Shown piece by piece: positions 33,961-43,875 of a DNA stretch of 64,000 nt. Numbering within the stretch: position 1 is the stretch's first letter; every line of letters starts with the position of its first letter. This stretch comes from Gammaproteobacteria bacterium (GTDB taxonomy: Bacteria > Pseudomonadota > Gammaproteobacteria > Steroidobacterales > Woeseiaceae), in assembly GCA_024640305.1 (NCBI GenBank), contig JAHEFG010000044.1:214134-278133 (forward strand), given 5' to 3'. The notes beneath the pieces are model-generated. The model saw nothing but the letters and a program-made list of their open reading frames with translations, had not been told where the DNA came from and did no database searches. A program made the translations under genes and the position numbers.

Positions 33961-36339
33961 TTAGTCTCTCAACTCAGCGGCGAATTTTTGTTCCAATTTG
34001 CGCACTGCGGCGGTCATCGTGGCGTCCGCATCATCGTCAGTAAGGGTGCGCGATGTTTCCTGCAAAATCAAGCCTAAAGCTACGCTTTTTCGCCCAGCTT
34101 CTATCCCTGGGCCCTTATAAATGTCAAAAATCCTGACGGTTGAAATCAAATCCGGAGCAACCGACGCGACCGTGCTGACGAGTTCATGAGACGAAATATT
34201 GTCATCGACGATGACTGCGATGTCGCGTCGAATAGAGGGGAACCTGGACACCGGGGATGCTGTTGGTGCAGCAGATTCCAGCGCCACCGTCGCATCCAGT
34301 TCAAAAAGAAAGACATCCCGCTTGATATCGAATGCTTTCGCATGCCGTGGGTGTAGTTTGCCGACTGTGCCGACCAAGACATCACCACGAACAATATTCG
34401 CCGTTTGCCCCGGCTGTAATGCGGGGTGTTCAGCGGCAACGAAGTCAATACTAAAATCATCAGCTGCAAGGCAGAGTAACGCCGACACGTCTGCCTTTAT
34501 GTCAAAGAAATCAACCGATTGCGCCTTGGCACCCCACTGTTCGGGAAGTGCAGAACCGATAGCCAGACCTGCAATGCGAACGACCTCGGTGTGATCTCCG
34601 AGCGCACCGTGAAAAGATTTGCCGAATTCGAACAACCTGATGCGATCCTGTTGTCTTGATGCGTTTGCAGCTGCGGCTCTTAGCATTCCAGGCCACAGCG
34701 TTGCGCGCATCACTGACATCTCTGACGAAATCGGGTTACTGAGTACCAACTCAGACTCTACTCCGGACAAGGCAGTATTTGATTCCGCATCGACGAAGCT
34801 GTAGCTGATCACCTCCTGGTAATCGCGAGCGACGAGCGCAGCAGCTACTTGTTCAAACTCGATTTGCGACTCCGTAACCACCTCAAGTGGCGTTTCTGCG
34901 ACTGCCGTGGTCTCGGGTATGGCGTCATAGCCGTATATGCGCGCAATCTCTTCGATCAGATCGACTTCGATGGCGATGTCAAACCGAAAACTCGGCGCTC
35001 TGACACTCCAGCCTTCATCGGTAGTCGCTACCGAAAGACCCAATCGCTGCAAAATATCTGTGACGGTTTCATCGTCGATTTTCACACCCAGCAATTTCTC
35101 GAGCCTGCTGCGGCGAAGCACGATCGTCTCTCTGGATGGAATGAATTCTTGTGCTGTTTGCAGAACCAACGGGCCAGCATCACCACCGGAGATTTCGAGC
35201 AGAAGCGAAGTCGCTCGCTCGACAGCCCGAGCTTGACCATGTGGATCCACGCCGCGCTCAAATCGCAGTGACGCGTCGGTGTGCAAACCGTAGGAACGGG
35301 CGCGCCCGGCGATAAATTCCTGTGGCCAAAATGCAGCTTCAAAGAAGACATCGGAAGTCCTCTGGCTGACCGCGGTGCTCAGGCCACCCATAATGCCCGC
35401 AAGGCCGATAGCACCGCTGTCATCGCTGATCACCAGTGTCTTGTCGTCGAGTTCGATTTCTTTTTCATCAAGCAGCGTGACTTTTTCGCCCTTTGCCGAC
35501 ATTCGGGGTCGAATTGGCCCGGTTACGAGCTGCAGATCATAGGCATGAAGCGGTTGTCCGTACTCCAGCATTATGTAATTGGTGATATCAACGACCGGGT
35601 GGATAGGTCGCAATCCAGAGCGGCGCAACCTCTCGGCCATCCACAGCGGGGACTTTGCCATCGGGTCAATGTTTCGAATGACGCGGCCAGCAAAATTGGG
35701 ACAGCCCTCAGGCAAATCTATCTGCACCGGATGGGTATCCTCGATCGACGCCGGCACTGGCGGTACCGAATCGTCTTTAAGGCTTGCACCGGTCAGTGCA
35801 GACACGTCTCGTGCGATACCCAATATACTGAAGCAGTCGCCGCGATTCGGTGTCAGGTCCAGGTCAATAACCGCATCAGGTAAATTCAGGTAGTCGGTAA
35901 TTGCCTGTCCAACAGGAGCATCACTGGCAAGCGAAATGATTCCGTCGGATTCTTCGCCGAGCCCCAATTCAATGGCCGAACACAACATACCGTTCGATAC
36001 CACACCGCGAATTTTCGATTTTCGGAGTTTCAGGCCGTTAGGCAATGTAACCCCGGGCGTTGCCAGCGGTGTTTTCATTCCTTTGACGACGTTTGGCGCA
36101 CCGCAGACGATCTCAAGTATATCGTCGCTGCCATCTGACACTTTGCACACGCTTAAACGGTCTGCATTCGGGTGCCGGTCTACCTCGAGCACCTCGGCAA
36201 TGACGACGCCCTCCAGACCGCTCCCTTCCTGCTCGATGCCGTCGACTTCATGACCAGCCATCGTAAGACGATCACCCAACGAGGTGGTATCCAGATCGGG
36301 GTTCACCCATTCGCGCAACCAGGATTCAGCAATCTTCAT
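33961..36339 (-). CDS. pheT: Phenylalanyl-tRNA synthetase beta subunit
   Basis: Editing subunit of the heterotetrameric synthetase, 792 aa. Domains: a tRNA-binding OB-fold near residues 40-150 (EVLEVDRHPNADRLSVCKVSDG, CGAPNVVKGM), B3/B4 editing domain, B5 repeats, a core resembling a class II fold, and a C-terminal anticodon-binding (FDX-ACB) domain with SRFPSIRRDIAVIVDDNIS. Separated from pheS by 5 nt, so tightly co-translated. E. coli PheT is 795 aa. Confidence 0.97.
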   Translation of the reverse strand: MKIAESWLREWVNPDLDTTSLGDRLTMAGHEVDGIEQEGSGLEGVVIAEVLEVDRHPNADRLSVCKVSDGSDDILEIVCGAPNVVKGMKTPLATPGVTLPNGLKLRKSKIRGVVSNGMLCSAIELGLGEESDGIISLASDAPVGQAITDYLNLPDAVIDLDLTPNRGDCFSILGIARDVSALTGASLKDDSVPPVPASIEDTHPVQIDLPEGCPNFAGRVIRNIDPMAKSPLWMAERLRRSGLRPIHPVVDITNYIMLEYGQPLHAYDLQLVTGPIRPRMSAKGEKVTLLDEKEIELDDKTLVISDDSGAIGLAGIMGGLSTAVSQRTSDVFFEAAFWPQEFIAGRARSYGLHTDASLRFERGVDPHGQARAVERATSLLLEISGGDAGPLVLQTAQEFIPSRETIVLRRSRLEKLLGVKIDDETVTDILQRLGLSVATTDEGWSVRAPSFRFDIAIEVDLIEEIARIYGYDAIPETTAVAETPLEVVTESQIEFEQVAAALVARDYQEVISYSFVDAESNTALSGVESELVLSNPISSEMSVMRATLWPGMLRAAAANASRQQDRIRLFEFGKSFHGALGDHTEVVRIAGLAIGSALPEQWGAKAQSVDFFDIKADVSALLCLAADDFSIDFVAAEHPALQPGQTANIVRGDVLVGTVGKLHPRHAKAFDIKRDVFLFELDATVALESAAPTASPVSRFPSIRRDIAVIVDDNISSHELVSTVASVAPDLISTVRIFDIYKGPGIEAGRKSVALGLILQETSRTLTDDDADATMTAAVRKLEQKFAAELRD

Positions 36340-36344
36340 GACGG

Positions 36345-37334
<990 letters not shown>

Positions 37335-37344
37335 TCACCCTAGC

Positions 37345-37365
37345 CGGCCCGATATTATCGGGCCG
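37345..37365. other. Hairpin in the rplT-pheS gap
   Basis: CGGCCCGAT and ATCGGGCCG flank a 3-nt loop. There is no T-run and no Phe-rich leader peptide, so it is not the E. coli pheM-type attenuator; an RNA-processing or stability element is possible. Confidence 0.5.
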
Positions 37366-37377
37366 CTTACGGGCGTC

Positions 37378-37743
37378 TTAGTTGCTCTGTGCCAGGACGG
37401 ACTTCGCCTGCTCGGCGATTGCACCAAAACCTTCCGGATCATGTACTGCGATATCCGCGAGCACCTTGCGATCGATCTCGATGTTGGCCAGGTTCAGCCC
37501 GTTAATCAGCCGGCTGTACGATAGGCCGTGCAGACGAGCCGCCGCATTGATGCGTGTGATCCACAGTGCCCGGAACTGGCGTTTGCGCTGCCGACGATCG
37601 CGGTACGCATACTGGCCAGCCTTGATGACGGCCTGTTTTGCAGTCTTGTAGAGCTTGCTTCTCGCGCCATAATAGCCCTTCGCTTTATTCAGGACTTTCT
37701 TATGACGTGCCTTGGCGGTAGCGCCACCTTTTACTCGTGCCAT
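37378..37743 (-). CDS. rplT: 50S ribosomal protein L20
   Basis: 121-aa basic protein that binds 23S rRNA early in 50S assembly and, in E. coli, represses rpmI-rplT translation. The long N-terminal basic helix ([29 protein letters not shown]) and the conserved [23 protein letters not shown] identify it. 14 nt after rpmI. Confidence 0.98.
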   Translation of the reverse strand: MARVKGGATAKARHKKVLNKAKGYYGARSKLYKTAKQAVIKAGQYAYRDRRQRKRQFRALWITRINAAARLHGLSYSRLINGLNLANIEIDRKVLADIAVHDPEGFGAIAEQAKSVLAQSN

Positions 37744-37757
37744 CTCTCAATCTCCTC

Positions 37758-37955
37758 TTAAGCGTAAGGGAGCATGCGACGCACGCTCTTCACATCACTG
37801 TCCGCAACCTGCTGTGTCAAACCCAGCTGGCGCTTACGCTTCGATTTCTTCTTGGTAAGAATGTGATTGAGGTGGGACTGGGATCGCTTAAAGCCACCCT
37901 TACCCGTCTTACTGAAGCGCTTGGCAGCGCCTCGGTTGGTCTTCATCTTCGACAT
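37758..37955 (-). CDS. rpmI: 50S ribosomal protein L35
   Basis: 65-aa basic ribosomal protein beginning [19 protein letters not shown] place the start at 37955, preceded by GGAG; an upstream ATG (37967) would add MENT and has no ribosome-binding site. Same length as E. coli L35. The 102-nt gap after infC is GC-rich and could form the L20-binding pseudoknot known in E. coli, but I cannot establish it. Confidence 0.97.
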   Translation of the reverse strand: MSKMKTNRGAAKRFSKTGKGGFKRSQSHLNHILTKKKSKRKRQLGLTQQVADSDVKSVRRMLPYA

Positions 37956-38057
37956 TGTATTCTCCACTTTACGGGCCTTGCTACGTACCGGAACGTCCGG
38001 CCGCTACAGGCGGGATTTGCGTCGTACGGCTGTCGCTAACCGCAGTCGGCTTTTTAC

Positions 38058-38576
38058 TCAGTGTTTCTTCGGTGCAATCACCATGATCATTTGCCGCCCT
38101 TCCATCTGCGGCATTTGTTCAACCACACCGTACTCTTCCAGGTCACTCCGGACCCTGGCCAGGAGATTTGCACCAAGTTCCTGGTGTGCCATCTCACGAC
38201 CTCTAAATCTTAGCGTGACTTTCGTTTTGTCACCCGTCTCAAGAAACTGCACCAATTTACGAAGCTTGATTTGGTAATCGCCTTCGTCTGTTCCCGGCCG
38301 AAACTTGATCTCCTTAACATGAACCTGCTTCTGCTTGCGCTTGGAGTGCTGCTGTTTCTTATTCTGCTCGAACAGATACTTGCCAAAATCCATCACCCGG
38401 CAGACCGGCGGAGACGCTGTTGGCGAAACTTCCACCAGGTCCAGCCCTACGCCTTTGGCCAATTCGATTCCATCGGCCAGCGGCATTACTCCTGCCTGCT
38501 CACCGTCCGCGTCAATTACACGGACTTCGACTGCATCTATTTCTTCGTTACGCCTTACGCGCTTTGTAGCTGCGAT
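38058..38576 (-). CDS. infC: Translation initiation factor IF-3, AUC start codon
   Basis: Binds 30S subunits and ensures start-codon and initiator-tRNA fidelity. The N-domain begins (M)[19 protein letters not shown] and the C-domain ends [14 protein letters not shown]. Conserved core [20 protein letters not shown]. The only in-frame ATG (38486) would remove 30 residues of the N-domain. ATC at 38576 restores a normal 172-aa protein, with GGAGG 8 nt upstream. Non-AUG starts (AUU, AUC) in infC are the known basis of IF-3 autoregulation: excess IF-3 rejects its own start codon. thrS, usually upstream, is missing. Confidence 0.95.
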   Translation of the reverse strand: MAATKRVRRNEEIDAVEVRVIDADGEQAGVMPLADGIELAKGVGLDLVEVSPTASPPVCRVMDFGKYLFEQNKKQQHSKRKQKQVHVKEIKFRPGTDEGDYQIKLRKLVQFLETGDKTKVTLRFRGREMAHQELGANLLARVRSDLEEYGVVEQMPQMEGRQMIMVIAPKKH

Positions 38577-38704
38577 ACTCAGATCCTCCAGTGCTCAACA
38601 AGCCAGCGCAGCCGCCAGGCGCATCGGTGCGCCGCAGCGAGTGCGGGAACGCGATTCTATATAGCCAAATGATAAGAAACAACCATGGAAGCGATTGTTT
38701 TTGT

Positions 38705-38745
38705 AAAAATTAAGCCAGTTTGTTGCCAATCCGCAACGCTTGGCT
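38705..38745 (-). terminator. Probable terminator after tRNA-Val
   Basis: On minus, AGCCA/TGGCT (outer) and GTTGC/GCAAC (inner) stems are followed by TAATTTTT. It lies between tRNA-Val and infC, so it would separate the two transcripts, although leakage could feed infC. The stem is interrupted. Confidence 0.5.
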
Positions 38746-38758
38746 CGAGTTGCGAAAT

Positions 38759-38833
38759 TGGTGGGCGATGCGGGTTTCGAACCTGCGACCTCCACGATGT
38801 CAACGTGGCGCTCTACCCCTGAGCTAATCGCCC
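38759..38833 (-). tRNA. tRNA-Val (anticodon GAC)
   Basis: 75-nt cloverleaf including CCA. Acceptor GGGCGAT/ATCGCCC; D-loop GCTCAGGGGTAGAGC; anticodon stem CCACG/CGTGG with loop TTGACAT; T-arm GCAGGTTCGAAACCCGC. In Pseudomonas a tRNA-Val likewise lies by the thrS-infC cluster. Confidence 0.96.
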
Positions 38834-38865
38834 TGACTTACTACGCTGCCCTGCGAGGGCGGCAT

Positions 38866-38894
38866 ACGATACTCAAGCCACCAGCCGTGTGCAA
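38866..38894 (-). promoter_or_regulatory. Promoter of tRNA-Val
   Basis: On minus TTGCAC (38894-38889) and TATCGT (38871-38866) with a 17-nt spacer. The bases just after the -10 (GCCGCCC) form a GC-rich discriminator, usual for stable-RNA genes under stringent control. Confidence 0.6.
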
Positions 38895-38908
38895 GACTTC
38901 TTGCCCAG

Positions 38909-40963
38909 TTAGTCCTCCGCAAGCCCAAGACCCTTCTGCCGGATGCGGTGTATCAGGTCCCGCAGCCTTGCGGCTTCCTCAAATTCCAGGTCCCGCGCAG
39001 CTTTTAGCATTTGTTTCTCGAGCTTGACGGCCCGTTTCATGAGCTGCTCTGGCGCCATGCTCTCGTAATCGGCACCCTCCTCAGCCGCTCGCCGCTGCCC
39101 GGATCGAGGAGACGGGTGTGCCGCCTCCATGATGTCAGCAACCCGCTTGACGATCGTCGCCGGCGTTATCCCGTTTTTCTTGTTGTACTCGACCTGCCGC
39201 TCGCGACGGCGTCCGGTTTCGTCGATGGCCTTTTGCATTGAGCCGGTCATGCGATCGGCATACAGGATCGCGGTGCCGTTAATATTGCGCGCCGCGCGAC
39301 CGATGGTCTGGATCAGCGAACGTTCTGAACGCAAAAAACCTTCCTTGTCCGCGTCGAGTATCGCGACCAGCGAGACTTCGGGCATATCCAGCCCCTCTCG
39401 CAACAAATTAATGCCCACGAGCACGTCGAAGGCGCCGAGCCGCAAATCACGAATGATCTCGGTCCTCTCGACAGTGCCAATATCGGAGTGCAGGTAGCGC
39501 ACCTGCTTGCCATGCTCCGCGAGGTAATCCGTCAGATCCTCGGCCATGCGTTTCGTCAACGTTGTTATGAGCACGCGCTCACCCTTGGCGACACGGCTGG
39601 TGATCTCCGAGAGTACGTCGTCAACCTGGGTTTTCGCTGGTCGAACGTCAATTCGCGGGTCTATCAGGCCAGTCGGACGAACCAGTTGCTCGACCGTGTT
39701 GTCCGAGTGCTCGTTTTCGTAGTTACCGGGAGTGGCCGAGACAAAAATTGTCTGTGGCGCGAGGTGCTCAAACTCATCGAATCGCAGCGGCCTGTTATCG
39801 AGCGCGGACGGCAGCCGGAATCCGTATTGCACGAGAGTCTCCTTACGCGATCGATCGCCTTTGTACATAGCGCCAAGTTGCGGCACGGTGACGTGACTTT
39901 CGTCAATAACCAACAAGGCATTTTCCGGGAGATAGTCGAACAGGCACGGTGGCGCTTCTCCCTCTTGCCGACCCGACAGATAGCGCGAGTAGTTCTCAAT
40001 GCCAGAGCAATAGCCAAGCTCACGTATCATCTCTAAATCAAATAAAGTTCGTTGCTCAAGCCGCTGAGCTTCAAGGAGTTTTTGGTTTTTTCTCAGGTAC
40101 TCCAGTCGATCTTTAAGCTCGACCTTTATGTGCTCACACGCCTCAAGCAGCTTTTCTCTGGGCGTTACATAGTGCGTTTTGGGGAAGATCGTAAGTCGAG
40201 GTACCCGGGCAGATACCTCTCCCGTCAGCGGGTCAAAATACGCCAGCGATTCGATTTCCTCGTCAAACAGCTCAATTCGGACCGCATCGCGCTCGGAATC
40301 AGCCGGGAACACATCGATAACGTCACCGCGGACCCGGTATGTGCCCTGCGACAGATCCAGTTCATTACGCTGGTATTGCAGCTCCGCCAGGCGGCGCAGA
40401 ATACTGCGCTGATCGACACGATCCCCGCGCGTAAGGTGCAGCACCATGCTGAAGTATGCTTCCGGATCGCCGAGGCCGTATATCGCGGACACGGTCGCGA
40501 CTATGATGGCGTCGGGGCGTTCGATCAGCGCCTTGGTCGCCGACAATCGCATCTGCTCAATGTGCTCGTTGACCGACGCGTCTTTCTCGATAAACGTGTC
40601 TGAACTCGGAACATAAGCTTCGGGTTGATAGTAGTCGTAATAGGAAACGAAGTACTCGACTGCGTTATTGGGAAAAAACTCGCGCATTTCCCCGTACAAC
40701 TGCGCGGCAAGCGTTTTATTTGGCGCCAGGATCATTGTTGGTCGCTGGGTACGCTCAATGACATTGCCTATGGTGAAAGTCTTCCCCGACCCGGTTACAC
40801 CGAGCAGCGTCTGCCGTGCCAGGCCATCAGCAAGTCCATCGACAAGACCTTCAATAGCCTTGCCCTGATCCCCGGCAGGCTCAAAATCAGACACGAGCGT
40901 CAACCGATCACGATCGGCCGGAGCGCTCTTCTTGGGCAGTTGTGTCGTTTGACGTACCATCAT
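38909..40963 (-). CDS. uvrB: UvrABC excision nuclease subunit B
   Basis: DNA-damage recognition helicase of nucleotide excision repair. Walker [14 protein letters not shown]; beta-hairpin region with [19 protein letters not shown]; Walker B VIDESHV; motifs [19 protein letters not shown] and [10 protein letters not shown]-terminal UVR motif ([20 protein letters not shown]) that contacts UvrC. 684 aa. Two ATG codons lead the frame. Divergent from the aminotransferase with a 24-nt gap, so the promoter must overlap neighbouring coding sequence. Confidence 0.97.
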   Translation of the reverse strand: MMVRQTTQLPKKSAPADRDRLTLVSDFEPAGDQGKAIEGLVDGLADGLARQTLLGVTGSGKTFTIGNVIERTQRPTMILAPNKTLAAQLYGEMREFFPNNAVEYFVSYYDYYQPEAYVPSSDTFIEKDASVNEHIEQMRLSATKALIERPDAIIVATVSAIYGLGDPEAYFSMVLHLTRGDRVDQRSILRRLAELQYQRNELDLSQGTYRVRGDVIDVFPADSERDAVRIELFDEEIESLAYFDPLTGEVSARVPRLTIFPKTHYVTPREKLLEACEHIKVELKDRLEYLRKNQKLLEAQRLEQRTLFDLEMIRELGYCSGIENYSRYLSGRQEGEAPPCLFDYLPENALLVIDESHVTVPQLGAMYKGDRSRKETLVQYGFRLPSALDNRPLRFDEFEHLAPQTIFVSATPGNYENEHSDNTVEQLVRPTGLIDPRIDVRPAKTQVDDVLSEITSRVAKGERVLITTLTKRMAEDLTDYLAEHGKQVRYLHSDIGTVERTEIIRDLRLGAFDVLVGINLLREGLDMPEVSLVAILDADKEGFLRSERSLIQTIGRAARNINGTAILYADRMTGSMQKAIDETGRRRERQVEYNKKNGITPATIVKRVADIMEAAHPSPRSGQRRAAEEGADYESMAPEQLMKRAVKLEKQMLKAARDLEFEEAARLRDLIHRIRQKGLGLAED

Positions 40964-40987
40964 TGTCGGCTGTACGGAGGCAAGCGA

Positions 40988-42172
40988 GTGAGTTTATCAG
41001 TTTCGAAAAGAATGACGCGCGTGAAACCCTCGCCAACGGGTGCCGTGCTGGCGCTTGCGACGGAGCTCAAAGCCGCCGGACGGGACATCATCAGCCTCGG
41101 CACCGGCGAACCTGATTTTGATACTCCCCAGGCGATAAAAGACGCAGCAATCAGCGCCATCCAATCCGGCGCAACGAAATATACACCGGTCGATGGCACT
41201 GCTGCGCTCAAAGCGGCGATTGCCCGAAAATTCGAGCGTGATAACGGTCTCTCCTACGCCGCGGAGCAGATTGTGGTCAGTTGCGGTGCAAAGCAGGCAC
41301 TCTACAACCTGTGTCAGGGCCTGCTTGGACCCGGCGACGAGGCGATCATTCCGTCGCCGTATTGGGTTTCCTATCCTGACATGGTTCTGCTCGCGGGAGC
41401 CGAACCCGTCATCATCGAGGCGGGACTCGACGAAGACTTCAAGATCACGCCGCGGCAACTGCGCAACGCGATCACGGATAAGACCAGGCTGTTATTCCTG
41501 AATAGTCCATCAAATCCAACGGGAGTAAGCTACAGCGAAGCAGAGCTACAGGCTCTGGGCGATGTATTGGCGGAACACGATGACATCGTGATCGCCTCTG
41601 ACGATATCTACGAGCATATCCATTGGGGGAACGAGCCGTTCGTTACCTTTGCGGGAGCCTGTCCGTCGTTTGCCTCTCGCACTGTTGTAATTAACGGGGT
41701 ATCGAAAGCTTACGCAATGACCGGCTGGCGCATTGGATACGCCGCAGGCCCGCAGGAGCTGATCTCGGCGATGAAAACCGTGCAAAGCCAAAGTACCTCG
41801 AACCCGTGCAGTATCTCCCAGATCGCCGCTCAGGCGGCCCTTGATGGACCGCAGTCGGTTGTCAGCGAGATGGTCACTGCTTACAAGGCGCGGCATGACT
41901 TCCTGATACCTGAACTGAACAAGATTCCGGGTTTCGAGTGCCGCACCGGCGAGGGTACTTTTTACGCCTTCCCAAGGGTGCTGGACGCGTTGCAGAACCT
42001 GAACCTGAAAACTGATGCTGATCTGGCAAGCTATCTGGTCGCCGAGGCCGACGTCGCAGTAGTGCCTGGCAGCGCCTTCGGCGCAGAAGGCTACTTGCGA
42101 CTGTCTTTCGCGTGCTCGCTTGAGACGCTCGCAGAAGCCCTTGCACGGATAAAACGAGCTGTGACGGCTTGA
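40988..42172 (+). CDS. PLP-dependent aminotransferase (aspartate aminotransferase, class Ib)
   Basis: Fold type I aminotransferase, 394 aa. Motifs: [19 protein letters not shown], the PLP-binding lysine in [28 protein letters not shown], and the C-terminal substrate Arg in YLRLSFACS. Most similar to the AspB/AAT-Ib group, which use aspartate and sometimes prephenate. I chose the GTG at 40988, preceded by GGAGG with a 7-nt spacer; a much longer frame upstream would run antisense through uvrB. uvrB-aminotransferase-tRNA-Asn order is also seen in Pseudomonas. Confidence 0.92.
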   Translation: MSLSVSKRMTRVKPSPTGAVLALATELKAAGRDIISLGTGEPDFDTPQAIKDAAISAIQSGATKYTPVDGTAALKAAIARKFERDNGLSYAAEQIVVSCGAKQALYNLCQGLLGPGDEAIIPSPYWVSYPDMVLLAGAEPVIIEAGLDEDFKITPRQLRNAITDKTRLLFLNSPSNPTGVSYSEAELQALGDVLAEHDDIVIASDDIYEHIHWGNEPFVTFAGACPSFASRTVVINGVSKAYAMTGWRIGYAAGPQELISAMKTVQSQSTSNPCSISQIAAQAALDGPQSVVSEMVTAYKARHDFLIPELNKIPGFECRTGEGTFYAFPRVLDALQNLNLKTDADLASYLVAEADVAVVPGSAFGAEGYLRLSFACSLETLAEALARIKRAVTA

Positions 42173-42197
42173 CTTCACACGGGGGCTAGACCAGAAT
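42169..42197 (+). promoter_or_regulatory. Promoter of tRNA-Asn
   Basis: TTGACT (42169-42174), overlapping the aminotransferase stop codon, then 17 nt, then CAGAAT (42192-42197). CGCGCCCCG follows as a GC-rich discriminator, typical of stringently controlled tRNA genes. The start would be near 42204. Confidence 0.65.
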
Positions 42198-42226
42198 CGC
42201 GCCCCGCATGACGTAGCAAATACCAT

Positions 42227-42302
42227 TCCCCGGTAGCTCAGTTGGTAGAGCGGTTGACTGTTAATCAACTTGTCGGTGGTTCGAGTCCGCCCCGGGGAGC
42301 CA
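42227..42302 (+). tRNA. tRNA-Asn (anticodon GTT)
   Basis: 76-nt cloverleaf including CCA. Acceptor TCCCCGG/CCGGGGA, D-arm GCTCAGTTGGTAGAGC, anticodon stem TTGAC... with loop TGTTAAT (GTT), and T-loop GTTCGAGTC. Followed 7 nt later by an intrinsic terminator. Confidence 0.96.
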
Positions 42303-42309
42303 AATATTG

Positions 42310-42337
42310 AAAAGGCCTTCTATCGAAGGCCTTTTTT
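42310..42337 (+). terminator. Intrinsic terminator of tRNA-Asn
   Basis: AAAAGGCCTTC and GAAGGCCTTTT pair around a TATC loop and end in six T. It may also act weakly on minus transcripts from the adjacent transporter gene. Confidence 0.88.
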
Positions 42338-42407
42338 ATATCGAAGATATCTTGACAGCCGCCCCGATGTCGCATCGGACAAGATTTCGGCACGCGTGTC
42401 TATACTG

Positions 42408-43724
42408 TTAACCGGCCTCCGGCAAGGGTGCTCCTGCAGATGGCGGAACCTCCTTGGTTTTTCGTTCGGCCAGGAATGGAATTACCAGTATCGGAATTAT
42501 CGCCAGAGCGGCATCGAGATAGAACATCTTGCTATAGCCCCAGGCACCAACCGCAGCGCCCTGCCACGCGTTGGTGTATGAAATTGTCAGGTTACGCAAT
42601 GCCATGAAGCCAGTGAATTGTGTTGCCGCAATCGTCGGATTCGTAAGTCCCATGAATATTGCAGCACTAGTTCCATAGTGCATACCCATTGCCAGGTAAA
42701 ACAGTAAAGCGGCTGTGAAGTACTGTTGCACGGTTACGCCTTGCAGGCCGGAATCACCGCCCAGCATGAAGCCAATGTACAAGGCCGGAAAAATCGTCAT
42801 TATGTAAAATGCGGCCAACATTTTGCGCCGGCCAAGATGATCGGCGAGCCAACCACCCAGGACGCAACCAAAGCCCGAAACAATGGTGCTATAGATATTG
42901 AGTTGCGCGATCTGTCCATCAGACATTCCGATGTCGACCTGCAACGTTGTGGACACTCCTGATGCAAGTGCCATCGCACCGAACGGCAACAGTGCAAAGA
43001 ACACTCCAACCATCGGACCCGGACCAGACTTGAAGAAACCGGTATGTAGCTCACGCAGGAAGCCACCGGTCGATTCTTTGAACTTTCTCCAGATGTCCGC
43101 AGATTTATCAGCGATCATTGATGCAGCCGTTGGGTCTTTGACGAATAACAAAGTGAAGATCAGTACTACAGAAAGCAACAGGCTGACGTACAGGAATGAA
43201 ACATCGAAGCCGTACAATTCGGACACGAACATGGCTCCGCCACCGCCAAGCCCCTGCCCTATATATGCACCGCCAAACATGAATCCGTTACCCTGACCAC
43301 GCTCTTCAGGGAGCAGCGAGTTAACCGCCAGCGAATCGATAGCAACGTCATTCGTTGCCGCGAAAACGTTATGCACTATGACTAGCGTGATCAATAGATC
43401 GAAATATTTGGCGTGGTCTACCTGGGCCACCGCAAATAGCGTTGTGATCATCAGTACCTGACAAATCACTATCCAGGCTTTGCGGCCGCCGAATCGCTTG
43501 AGACCAATAAGATCGACCAGCGGTGCCCATGCCCATTTGAATGCCCAGGGCAGGTAGAACGCGGCAACGAAGGCTCCGACCTGGGCGACGTCCATTCCTT
43601 CTCGTCGCATGTAAGCCGCCATGGCCACAGCGGCGAAACCGAGCGGAATCCCTTCGCTGATGTACAGGATCCCAAACGTAGTAAACCGACCCTTTTTCGA
43701 GTCGAGCATGTTTTTAATGGCCAT
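42408..43724 (-). CDS. MFS/PAT family transporter, AmpG-like
   Basis: 438-aa multi-pass membrane protein with about 12 helices. N-terminal TM1 (FGILYISEGIPLGFAAVAMAAYMRREG) and the motif YLPWAFKWAWAPLVD are characteristic of the PAT/AmpG branch, which carries muropeptides or acetyl-CoA-like solutes. DVAIDSLAVNSL is also diagnostic. I start at MAIKNMLDSKKGRF, with GGAGGGAATCT directly before it; the ORF continues 16 codons upstream without a ribosome-binding site. Whether it recycles cell-wall peptides is uncertain, though a possible MupP homologue is in the window. Confidence 0.85.
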   Translation of the reverse strand: MAIKNMLDSKKGRFTTFGILYISEGIPLGFAAVAMAAYMRREGMDVAQVGAFVAAFYLPWAFKWAWAPLVDLIGLKRFGGRKAWIVICQVLMITTLFAVAQVDHAKYFDLLITLVIVHNVFAATNDVAIDSLAVNSLLPEERGQGNGFMFGGAYIGQGLGGGGAMFVSELYGFDVSFLYVSLLLSVVLIFTLLFVKDPTAASMIADKSADIWRKFKESTGGFLRELHTGFFKSGPGPMVGVFFALLPFGAMALASGVSTTLQVDIGMSDGQIAQLNIYSTIVSGFGCVLGGWLADHLGRRKMLAAFYIMTIFPALYIGFMLGGDSGLQGVTVQQYFTAALLFYLAMGMHYGTSAAIFMGLTNPTIAATQFTGFMALRNLTISYTNAWQGAAVGAWGYSKMFYLDAALAIIPILVIPFLAERKTKEVPPSAGAPLPEAG

Positions 43725-43875
43725 AGATTCCCTCCAGCGGCGTACAGTGCCTGTTTCCACCTGTGCCGACAAGCCGTGCTCTTTGTTGCCGGTACTCGCT
43801 TGATCGGGGATTTAAAATGAGGCTGGTTTAGCCGGTCTGAGAAAAATTGCCATGCGGGACTCTATTAGCCAGTGA

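Noticed and set aside
37345-37365. pheST attenuator (pheM type)
   Set aside because: The stem lacks a T-run and no Phe-rich leader peptide fits in the 49-nt gap.
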